64,000 nt of DNA from contig NZMY01000036.1 in the NCBI GenBank assembly GCA_002694745.1, forward strand, positions 1 to 64,000, given 5' to 3'. A program made the translations under genes and the position numbers. Below the pieces are notes generated by a model. It was not told the origin of the DNA. It saw only the letters and a list, made by a program, of their open reading frames with translations, and made no database searches. The stretch comes from Croceicoccus sp. (GTDB lineage Bacteria; Pseudomonadota; Alphaproteobacteria; Sphingomonadales; Sphingomonadaceae). Shown in pieces: positions 37,001-45,737 of the stretch (position 1 is the first letter of the stretch; every line of letters starts with the position of its first letter).

Positions 37001-37715
37001 AGAGCTGAGCCCGTGTCGCCTCAAGATCAAGCGCAACCTGCCGGCCGTCTTTCATCTGGAACGACGCCATCTTTTTCGTTTCGGCGATTGGCGCACCATA
37101 ACGGCCAATCAGTTCGGTGAGCGCCCAATATTCGCCCCGATCGACGTCAAAGCGGAACCGAGTGGCTGTGCTTTGATCAGCGCCAAACCATTGCGGCGGA
37201 GGCACGTCAGCCAGATCAAGAAATTTCCGCCCTTTCAGTGCTTGGCAAATATTGGGCCACGCCTGATTCAGCCCAAGAGCGTCGTTCACGTCCTTTACGA
37301 CCAATTCAGCATAGGATTGGTCAGACGTTCTGGCTGGCTCGATATAGGTCTCAAGAACATGCCGCCGGATTAAACCTGCATCAGTCATGTCAACGCCGCC
37401 CCCCTCGAGAAAGCGGCCATATTGACCGAGCCAGCTGCGCCAGCTCGACAATCGACCGACAGGGGCCTGAGACTGCGGCATCAAGATCCGATAGCGCTGA
37501 CCATCGGCAGCAGCGTCGGCCTTGATCTCCGCCAACGTCTCCCGCAATATCTCGAACTGCTTTTCAGCCCAAACGGCGTCAAGATCGGACTGGGAGAAGC
37601 CCAATGCCCCAAGATTGCTTTCAATCGTTTTGACGGCGTAAACCCGCGTATTGCGTCCACTTACGCTGTTCGCGCCATTGGCTTCCAGCCACTCGCGAAA
37701 CTCAGTCTCTCTCAC
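34056..37715 (-). CDS. mcrB: McrB-like GTPase with EVE/PUA-like modules
   Basis: A 1219-residue protein, far longer than E. coli McrB (about 460). The AAA+ GTPase domain is C-terminal: Walker A [12 protein letters not shown] near residue 710, Walker B [20 protein letters not shown] near 1000, then the McrB signature [20 protein letters not shown]. An EVE-like insert lies between Walker A and B ([20 protein letters not shown]). A second PUA-like segment precedes Walker A ([23 protein letters not shown]). The first ~550 residues are unassigned. EVE domains read modified bases, so the target is likely modified phage DNA. GTG start 3 bp after the preceding helicase gene. Confidence 0.88.
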   Translation of the reverse strand: [1219 protein letters not shown]

Positions 37716-37718
37716 AAT

Positions 37719-40700
37719 TTACCCCCCAATTTCGGCCGCCCCAATTTCCGCCACCCATGCCAGCGTGTTGACCAGCGCAAGGTGTTCAACCGATTTCGCA
37801 TCCAATTCCAACAGCTTGGGGTTGGCTATCACCAGCGCCAATGTCCGTGCGCGGCTGATCGCGACGTTCAGGCGGTTCTTCGAATAGAAAAAATCCACAT
37901 GCCGCGGCAAATCGTCGGGGCTGCTCGTCGTCATCGAAACGATGACGACCTCTGCCTCCTGCCCCTGGAACTTGTCGACCGTTCCGATCTGCGCTTCTTC
38001 GGGCAGAGCCGCCTTCAGAGCGTTCACCTGCATGTTGTAGGGGGCGACGATCAGAATGTTTTCCCATCCGATGGTGCCCGCCCTGCCCTGCCGGTCGGTG
38101 AAGCCCGTTCCGATCAGGCTGTCGCATAGTGCCTGAATGCGGGTGATTTCCTCGTCACTGCGCTGACCGCATCCTTCGTGATCCATTGGCACGAAACGGA
38201 TGCCATGACTGGCCAGCGCCGGATCGGCCCCCTCTCCTATGTGCAGCACTTGCTGCGCACAATCGGGGTGCGCCTTCAGCCGCCCGTCATAGACCGCCTC
38301 TGAAATAAAACCGCAGATATCGGGATGCATCCGCCAGCTGGTGTCGAGCAGGATACCGCGATCGGGCGCGACGGTCGCATCGTCCTGCAGCAGATATTCC
38401 AGCGCCGACTGGCCGCTTTCGCCAGGGTGGCTGCCCTGGATGGGTTGGCCCAGTTGCATCTGGTCTCCCACCAAGACGATGTTCCTGGCCGATGCACCCA
38501 TGGCGATCAGATTGGCGACCGCCACCTGTCCCGCTTCGTCAACGAACAGATAGTCGAACTGCTGGTCCATGTCGGGATCGGCGAACAGCCATGCCGTGCC
38601 GCCCACCACGTCGGGGTGATAGTCGATCACATCGCTATTGCTCCAGACATCGGTGACATTGTCGGCTTCCATCGCACTGTCGGGATTGCCGCTGCTCGCC
38701 TTCTTCAGGATGCAGGCTGTGACGCCGTCCCGTTCGCAAATATCGGCCACGCGCGACAGAAGATTGTTTACCGCCTTGTGGCTGTTGCTGGATATGCCCA
38801 CGCGCTTGCCCGCCGCGACCAGCGCCGCGATGACATGGGCGCTGGTAAAGGTCTTGCCCGTGCCCGGTGGGCCCTGGATGAAGAGCACGCTTTCATCGAG
38901 CGCAAGGCAGCGCAGCGTAGCGGCTCTGACGAAGCTCTCGCCCTCCTGCACCAACGGACCGCCGCTCCAGTCATGCAGCGCAGGTGCCTCGCGCCCTAGG
39001 AAGCGCAGCAGAGCACGATAGCGCAGACGGTCGCCCCTCTCCCCCAATGGCTCCAGCGTTTCATGGTCCAGTCCGGCCCAGGCGCAGGCGACGCGGCGGA
39101 TCGCCCCTTGCAGGACAGCGTTCCTAACAGTCGGCTCGGCCATCAGTCCGCCATCGAGCGGGAAGCTCTCACCTGCTTTCAGCTGGCGCTTGACTTCGAC
39201 GATACCGTTTCGCGTATCGAGCTTTGCGATCTTTCCAATGACCTTCAGCGTCGGGATGTGCTTGACGGCCTTTCCTTCGCGCAGCTTGGTGTCCTGCGGC
39301 GGAAAGCGATAGCGGGCGACGGTGCTCTTCTTCTCGGCCCGCAGCCATTCTTCTCCGTCGGGCCTGATCAGGCCGATGCACTCGCCGTCTTCCACTAGCT
39401 CATCGGCATCGCGCTCACACCGGTCGAACATCGCCCACAGCGCAGGCTTGTCCGCGCGGCGGTGAAATTGGGTCAGATGCGCCATCAGCGTGCGAATGCG
39501 CGGGTCCTCGGGGCTGCTTGCCGCCAAGATCGCGTCGATCAGTTTGGCGGCGGCTTCCTCGGCCGCGATGCGCTGTTCGGTCTTTTCCTCGTTCACCGGC
39601 GTGGCAGAGCCGATTTCGCGCCAGGGCAGGTTAGCCATGCGCAGCGACACCAGCCAGTCGCGCAAAGCCTCGGTATTTTCGCAATCGACGCGGTTATATT
39701 CGAGGATGCCGTCGAGGATCGCCTGATTGCCAGTTTCCTGCCAGCTCTTGTATTCGACGATAGACTGATCGGCTTTCACCACGGCCTGATCGCGCTTCTC
39801 CGCGAAGAAGATCTCCATCGTCTTCAATGACAGATCGGGCTCGCTGGTGCGGATCGACTGGCGCAGCACGCCATAGAGATCGACGAAACGGCGCTGGCGC
39901 AGCAGATCGTCGAGCAGATCCTCGCGGCTCGCGTGCAGGGTCGACAGGCGCCGCAGCGAGGTGATTTCATAGGGCGCGTAATGATACACATGGGCGCCGG
40001 GATGATCGCGCAAATGCTGCGCGATCCAGTCGATCATGCTTTCGAATGCTGCACGCTCGGCCTCATGGTCATGCGCCCATTCGAACCTGAATGCGGGCAG
40101 CGATCCGTCGCGGAAGTGCAGCCCCCACAGATAGTCGAGCCCGCCCTCTTCCAGCGGATCGCCTTCCAGGTCGAAGAACAGGTCCGCCGGATCGGGCGGC
40201 GGCATGGTGTGAAAGCCCCTCCCCTCCTCCAATGGAAGCGGCTCGACGCAAGGGCCCCCACCCTCGCGCCGAGCCTGCTGCAGGCGCGCCTGCGCCTGCA
40301 GCTTGCCGAGCGTGGCCTGCGCCATGCGGGGGACACGCGTGCCCTCCTCCATGGTCGCGAGTTCGCCCAGCGTGACGATTCCGGCCTTGCGCAGCTTCTC
40401 AGCCTGCGGACGACCCAGCCCCGCGACCAGCGACAAATGATCCGCCGATTCCCATTCGGCGTTGCAGTGGTCGCGCCACGCGCACAGGTCGCACGCGTCG
40501 CAGGGTTCCGGACGAGAAGCCGGTGCACCGCTTGCGATAAAGTCCAGATAGCGCCGCTGCGCCGCGCGCAGCACATGGGAGAAGAGGTTCAAACGGAAGC
40601 TGTGTGTCTGTCCATCGCCGGTCGCCACATGGATACGCCGCGGCAAGTCGCCCTGCACCTGTCCCATCATCCGCGCATAGAGGCCAAGTTGAACGATATG

Positions 40701-41132
40701 CGATGCCTTGGGCGTGCAGGCGAGCTTGGTATCGACCGGCTCATACGACCATGCCCCCAGCGATGAAGGTTCCTCGACCCGGATCAGGAAATCGGCATAG
40801 CCATGCCAGGGCGGGCACAGGAAGGCGGCCTGAAATATCGACTGCGCGCCGCTTTCCATCGCGGCAATGGTGGCTGCGGCCCGTTCCTCCAGCGTGCCGG
40901 TGGTCTCGATCTCGATCAATCCACCCTTTGCTTCGAGAAACTGGCGATAGGTTTCCTCGTGCTTCAGTCCCGCCTTCTGGGTCAGCACGTTTAAATCGCC
41001 ATCGGCGGCCTTGTCCGGCGCAGCATCGGGATCAGTTGCCTGCAGCAAATGCAGCGCCGTGGCATGGCCGCAACCGAGAAAGCGGACCAGATCGGAAGGC
41101 GCATGCAGCAGCGCGCCATTATGGATGTACAA
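37719..41132 (-). CDS. TM0106-type RecB-like nuclease fused to SF1 helicase
   Basis: A 1137-residue multidomain protein. The N-terminal RecB/Cas4-like nuclease has D in [10 protein letters not shown], then VDTKLA as the (D/E)XK element and QLGLYARMM; a cysteine cluster [13 protein letters not shown] near 220-232 probably binds Fe-S. A YprB-like RNase H fold follows ([36 protein letters not shown]). The C-terminal SF1 helicase has Walker A [18 protein letters not shown] near 755, motif II [12 protein letters not shown] and [17 protein letters not shown] ... NVAISRAR. This architecture is usually a stand-alone gene. Here it heads a tight three-gene unit with mcrB and mcrC, which suggests it processes DNA for or alongside McrBC. 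Confidence 0.88.
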   Translation of the reverse strand: [1137 protein letters not shown]

Positions 41133-41356
41133 GATTGCCCCCTGAACGAATGAACTGCGACCGATATTTCCTATACCTGCGTCAGATTCGGTCGTTGCCC
41201 CAGTCCTAATGATGCGCGGCTCTTTCCGGTCGAAGGCAACGCAGCGCTTTCACCGGGCAACGACATAGCGCCCGTCTGGTGGCGTTTGCGCGCCCCTCTA
41301 AACACCCAATTCTCTGAAGTCATGCTGGTGAGCACGATGAGGACGAAGCTATGGTC

Positions 41357-41939
41357 CTAATCGGCATCGTCGATGTAACCAGCCTGAATCCACGCCGGGA
41401 GAGTGTTCGCCAGAACAGCTGTCCACGGCGATACTCGAGGCATCGCCTTGCTGGCACGGCCAGGCGGCTGTTGTCGAATACCTGCCCGACATCTGCGAGC
41501 ATGACGGCGTGCCGGATCAGCGGTAGCGACCGATAATAGCGGTCGCGCACCTTGTCCTCAGGAACAGGGTGCCCGCCTTCTTGCACGCGTTCTGCAACGC
41601 GGGCGACGGAGAGGTCCGGATTGTCGACGCCGACATGCAGGACGAGCGTTAAAAAAGGCCGCTGCTCGTGCCCTGCTGATGAGATCGAGTTTGGATGGGT
41701 GGGAGAAGACCGTCTCTGCGACGAAGCTCTGTCCCGCGACGATGTGTTGGTCGCGAAGTTCAGCTGTAATTCGCAGCAGCGTATGCCGCCTTCTCGCTCA
41801 GATCCTGAAGTTCGTCGCGCTGGATGAGATAGGCATTGATGAAGGGATCGGCGAACCGGCCCGCGATACGGGTTTGATAAAGGGTGGATTTACCTGACCC
41901 GTTCGGTCCTGCGATCAGGACCATGGTCGGTGCGCTCAT
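41357..41939 (-). pseudogene. Zeta-toxin-like ATPase/kinase, frameshifted
   Basis: Starts MSAPTMVLIAGPNGSGKSTL, an ideal Walker A start of the zeta/ABC-type-ATPase kinase family. The frame stops after AAYAAANYS near 41764. Continuing homology is found in other frames: LRDQHIVAGQSFVAETVFSH, then LVLHVGVDNPDLSVARVAER with VQEGGHPVPEDKVRDRYYRS, and finally the C-terminus ANTLPAWIQAGYIDDAD. That needs three frameshifts, one at a T6 run near 41655, so no active toxin can be made. The start overlaps the antitoxin relic by 4 bp. Some shifts could be sequencing errors, but four indels in 0.9 kb point to decay. Confidence 0.75.
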
Positions 41940-42291
41940 GCACGGGCTGCTTCGACCTTGGCCGCGTTGAGGTCGCGCTGGTAAACGAGATTGCCCCTGT
42001 CATCGAGCCCGACGCCGAGACCACGCAGCTGCCGTTCGATATGGAATTCGATCTCCTCCGAACTGGGATCTTTGGCGATGGCGGAAAGAGCATCGAGCGC
42101 GCTGGCATTCTCGGCGGACGAAGATTTCGCCTGCAGGATGGGCGCAACCGTATCGTGCGACAGCAGGCTCTCGACCGCCTGGCCAATACGGATATAATGC
42201 GAGACCTGTCCCGCAGCGTGCGGCTGAATGCCTGACTGCTCGCTTCCACTGCTTCAAACAACTCGTCCGCGATCTTGATGGACCTGCCCAT
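41936..42291 (-). pseudogene. ParD-like antitoxin, frameshifted
   Basis: Starts MGRSIKIADELFEAVEASSQ, a ParD_like (ribbon-helix-helix) antitoxin N-terminus. After FSRTLRD one base appears to be missing: adding one near 42212 restores QVSHYIRIGQAVESLL ... HMERQLRGLGVGLDDRG-like sequence up to a TGA that overlaps the zeta-like start. As read, the frame departs into unrelated arginine-rich sequence. It forms a dead operon with the toxin relic, between the McrBC block and hipBA. Confidence 0.7.
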
Positions 42292-42511
42292 GGTTTCGCA
42301 TCTCCTTCCAACGAAAGGAAGCATTTTGCCACCTTTGGCTCAATGTCATCCGGTCAGCGCGCGTTACTTCTGCGGTGACGTTCCGCGTGCCTTGTAGGCA
42401 GCCAGCGCGCTGGAAGCTGGGCGCTTGCTCGCGAATGCGTGAATGGCGCTTGTCGATCGGCTTACAAGCGGGAAGTGGGGCCCCCAAACGCAAATCATCT
42501 GAAAATCGTTA

Positions 42512-43726
42512 TCAAATAACGAGATTTTGGCGGTGCCTGTCGATTGCTGCGACCACTTCGCGCGGAAAGGGAAGATGCCCGTGTTCCTGATCCCAAAGCT
42601 GATCGAAGAGCGCGATAGTGTCACGCGCTGTTGACACCACAAGGTGGGTGGGGAGCCGCGCTTTGTCGGCAATTGCTGCCAGTTCCGCGTAGCTAAACGA
42701 GTCCCATTGCCGTGACCGATGAAATTTGAGCGCGGCATCGTCCTCAGGCAGATACGCCACCGTTGACAGGAGATCATACGCGGGGGCCAGGATAGGCCGC
42801 CGTCGATCCGGATAAGCCAGGGACCAGTTCTTGAGGTGCATGTCCCCATTTCCAATCAGCACACAATATGTGAGGCGCCGAACGAACTCCACCACGCTAG
42901 TTTCATCGGTCTCGATGGCAAGGACGGCAAGCAGCTGGCGATAGCTCGCGTTCTCGTATTTTTCATCCGGGTATACGCCGAAGACCTGAGCGAAATCCTC
43001 GATATGTACAGGGCCGTCCGGACTGCGGTCGAAACGCCTGATTGCGTAAGCAGATTGCCCGTACCGTTGTATCCCTTCCGGCAGACCTTCAATGGCCTCG
43101 ATCGGTATCAGATCGATTTCTGGCACATCGATCCCCAGTTGCCGGGCCAGCATCATCGCCGCGAACTCTGCCTCGGGAACATCGGGATGCCGCACTGAGG
43201 GCAATTTCACGATCCAATCGCCGCCGGTACCACTCGCCGGAATGGTCAGTCCTGCGTTCTTGGCACCGGCACGGATCCCTGAAAATTTTAGCTGAACTCC
43301 GGCCAGCGAGAACCGCATTGGCCGAGTGATCGCCTCATCCACCCGCTCGTCGGAGACCGGATCAAATGCCGGCTTCACATTTTCGACGGGTAAAACCTTC
43401 ACTGCACCAGGCAGGTCTTCGCCGAGCTGCGTTAGGAGCGGAAACTCACGAAGCGCTTTTACCCCTGCCCTGCGAGCCAAAAAATCTCTCAAGGTCCCCT
43501 CGGGTAGCAAGTTTGAAAAGAAGGGTTCGATCCGGGTGCGATAGGCGCGCGGCGTATCGATCAACCCGCCCAGTGAATCCTTATACGACAGTGACAAGGT
43601 CGGTCGCGTGACATCTGCGACATAATCGCTGTCGAAGGAGAAGATGCTGCCGTCGCCGTCGAGATGGACCAGGCTTCCTATGCGGCGATCGTGCAAGAAG
43701 ACGTCGAGTGCGGCAGTATTGGTCAT
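42512..43726 (-). CDS. hipA: HipA-family kinase toxin
   Basis: A 404-residue serine/threonine kinase-like toxin. The N-terminal HipA_N subdomain includes PTLSLSYKDSLGGLIDTPRA and FFSNLLPEGTLRDFLARRAG. The kinase core includes SLAGVQLKFSGIR, the ATP-binding GGDWIVKLPS lysine, YAIRRFDRSPDGP, and the catalytic and metal motifs GNGDMHLKNWSL ... LAPAYDLLSTV. HipA kinases phosphorylate tRNA synthetases such as GltX and induce dormancy. Its ATG overlaps hipB by 4 bp, the standard hipBA layout. All key residues are present, so it appears active. Confidence 0.93.
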   Translation of the reverse strand: MTNTAALDVFLHDRRIGSLVHLDGDGSIFSFDSDYVADVTRPTLSLSYKDSLGGLIDTPRAYRTRIEPFFSNLLPEGTLRDFLARRAGVKALREFPLLTQLGEDLPGAVKVLPVENVKPAFDPVSDERVDEAITRPMRFSLAGVQLKFSGIRAGAKNAGLTIPASGTGGDWIVKLPSVRHPDVPEAEFAAMMLARQLGIDVPEIDLIPIEAIEGLPEGIQRYGQSAYAIRRFDRSPDGPVHIEDFAQVFGVYPDEKYENASYRQLLAVLAIETDETSVVEFVRRLTYCVLIGNGDMHLKNWSLAYPDRRRPILAPAYDLLSTVAYLPEDDAALKFHRSRQWDSFSYAELAAIADKARLPTHLVVSTARDTIALFDQLWDQEHGHLPFPREVVAAIDRHRQNLVI

Positions 43727-44025
43727 GCCTCACCCTCGCTGAGCCGATACGCTGGGACCGGGGGCGAGCTGGTTGGAGATCCAACCGTTCGTAACACGCT
43801 CTCTAGAGCCACCACTGCCGCTCTTGGCACCAGTTTCACTTCTAGATCGAGCGCGCGGCTTAGCTCAGTCAGACTCGAAAGCTGGAGGTCCACTCCTCCA
43901 CTTTCAATTTTCGAGATGTGGCTCTGTGGCATGCCTACACGGCGCCCCAGTTCCTTTTGCGTTAGGCCCTTTGCGAGCCTGGCTGTTTTCAAGCTAGCCG
44001 CTATCTGTTCGTTTCCAACGCCCAT
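43723..44025 (-). CDS. hipB: HipB-like XRE antitoxin/repressor
   Basis: A 100-residue protein with a Cro/C1-type HTH at about residues 9-63 (LKTARLAKGLTQKELGRRVG, PQSHISKIESGGVDLQLSSL). It neutralises HipA and represses its own operon. The C-terminal tail is proline- and serine-rich. A perfect 10-bp palindrome lies a few bases upstream of the ATG and is a plausible operator. First gene of the hipBA operon. Confidence 0.92.
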   Translation of the reverse strand: MGVGNEQIAASLKTARLAKGLTQKELGRRVGMPQSHISKIESGGVDLQLSSLTELSRALDLEVKLVPRAAVVALESVLRTVGSPTSSPPVPAYRLSEGEA

Positions 44026-44030
44026 TCATA

Positions 44031-44040
44031 TGCTATAGCA
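44031..44040. promoter_or_regulatory. Palindrome upstream of hipB, candidate operator
   Basis: TGCTATAGCA is a perfect palindrome 5 bp from the hipB ATG and overlaps an AT-rich, promoter-like stretch. GCATAT/ATATGC half-sites recur at 44078-44125. HipB proteins bind inverted repeats over their promoter, so this is a reasonable operator; the exact boundaries are uncertain. Confidence 0.4.
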
Positions 44041-45737
44041 GATAATTAAGTAGATGCATCCGCTTTTACAGATATCCTTCGATTATGCATATATTTTGGC
44101 ATATGCGGCCTAAACAACATATGCGAAAATAGATATCCATCCCGCCAGCGCTTCTAGAGTTAGCACCAATCCGTGTCGCGTTTGTAAATGCCAAGATGTT
44201 TTTCAGGCTCGAACTATGAGAACATGGCCCAGATCTCGACAGCATCTTCAGCCGCTGTTTGATCGAGCATATCTTCTCGATGGCGCTCGTGACCGCATGA
44301 AAGTCATGGACAAGGCAGCTATCTAGCTCTGGTCGTTGAGATCATCCGCCATAGAAATCACCACCAATGCTCGAAGGTTTTGCCCCAGGTCGTCGGCCGG
44401 ACCGTCGGCTGGATGTTCTGATTGACGCGAGAAATGACGTCAGTGGAGTTGATGCATTGGATGAATCCCAAGTGCTATTGTGCCGGTGTATGCTTTGTGG
44501 AAGCGCGGATAGCGAACGCCCTTCCCTGCCCCAAATCAAAAAAGAATCCGCCAACGGCGAACCGTTAATGGAGTTATATCTTAAGTTAGGGTGTTAAGGG
44601 CGGCAGGAATGGCCCCCAACACTAGCGATTCCGGCGAGTCGCCGGCTGTGGACAAAATCTGATAACACGGGACTATCGATCCGATAGCACGTCCCGCAGA
44701 TTCTAATAACACGCTCTAAGGGCTTCGATACCACGTTGGGCCATGCGTGGCTGCTGTGGATAACCGGCGCCATGTGTTCCGCCCTCACCAGTTCTAATGG
44801 GCGGAGTTTGGCCATTTTCTGGGAGCTTTAACGCACACGGCATCGATTTCCATGATGTCATGGCCAATCATGAATTTTAAGATCGAACGTGTTTTTAGGA
44901 TGCGAATGCGATTTAGCCAAACGTGCTATCGGAAATCGGGATTCTGCCTTTAAGCTTCAGCATTTGAAATTCTGCACCCCTTCCCTTCCCAGCCCGTCTT
45001 TGCTGCTGGCTACACTGAAGTGAGCATCGCCAAACCCCTGATGCAACGTGGAAACCTTGCGATTGGTGGTGCTTCAGCGTCGCGATTGAGAATCAGGTTG
45101 GTACGACAGGGTATCGGGGTGAGACGAGCGTGGGGGACGCTGGTTGCGCGAAATACGACCCATTCCGTACCATTCCTCAAAACACGTTGAGACGAATCAT
45201 TTGGAGATTGAGCATGCCGAAATGGCGGCCTCCTCCGGATAGCACTTGATTAGGTGCAGTTGCCCTTCCCCTCCCCATGCTACTTCCCCCCTAAGTATGG
45301 GGCATTCTTCACATGCGCGTCGGTTAAGGCGGCCGGCGACGGTGGATTGGATCGCAGCACGAGTATCCGATTCCGACTTGGGGTTGTGAGGCGGAGAGAC
45401 GAGCATCAAGCCGGTCTGCACAGACTAGTCGCCGTTGATAATTACGGATTTATTCGGCTGACGGCAGCGTAGTCGGTCGTAATGTTTCTTCGGATGGCGA
45501 AACGTTTCAAGGGGTTCAAACCTCCCCTTCCTGCAAGAGATCTGGGCTGACTATAAAGCCTCTTGATAAGGCCAAACATGCCGCGCCAGCTCCTTAGATG
45601 TGAGCAAGCAAGCGTCGATTACCTGTGAGGCGACGTATTTGGCCGAGACAGTGGTCTCGATCTGTCAGAGGCTTAGAAAAGTCGGTGCAAAGTGCCGGCA
45701 AAGTATGAAAAGGCGAACAAGACAGCCCGCCCCTCGT
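44041..45737. other. Long intergenic region containing the replication origin
   Basis: No gene in this 1.7 kb can be supported; the open frames are short and lack domains or ribosome binding sites. The iterons and DnaA boxes occupy 44647-44763. AT-rich stretches lie at 44560-44600 and 44865-44910. A bulged hairpin with CCCCAT/ATGGGG arms is at about 45273-45302, without a T tract. The rest shows no structure I can name. Confidence 0.5.
44647..44763. other. Candidate oriV: four iterons flanked by DnaA boxes
   Basis: The core (G/A)ATAnCACG occurs at 44661, 44683, 44705 and 44727, each exactly 22 bp from the next, two helical turns. A perfect DnaA box (TTATCCACA, minus strand) lies at 44755-44763, and a one-mismatch box (TTGTCCACA, minus strand) at 44647-44655. 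Iterons bound by the plasmid initiator with adjacent DnaA boxes define theta-replicating origins. The repA stop is about 1 kb away, so the origin lies downstream of repA. Confidence 0.8.

Noticed and set aside
44342-44597. Short ORFs on both strands in the origin region
   Set aside because: Product sequences match no family and have no good start signals; they lie beside the iterons.
45273-45302. Bulged CCCCAT/ATGGGG hairpin as a terminator or countertranscript RNA
   Set aside because: No T tract and no promoter that I can place; left as an unassigned structure.
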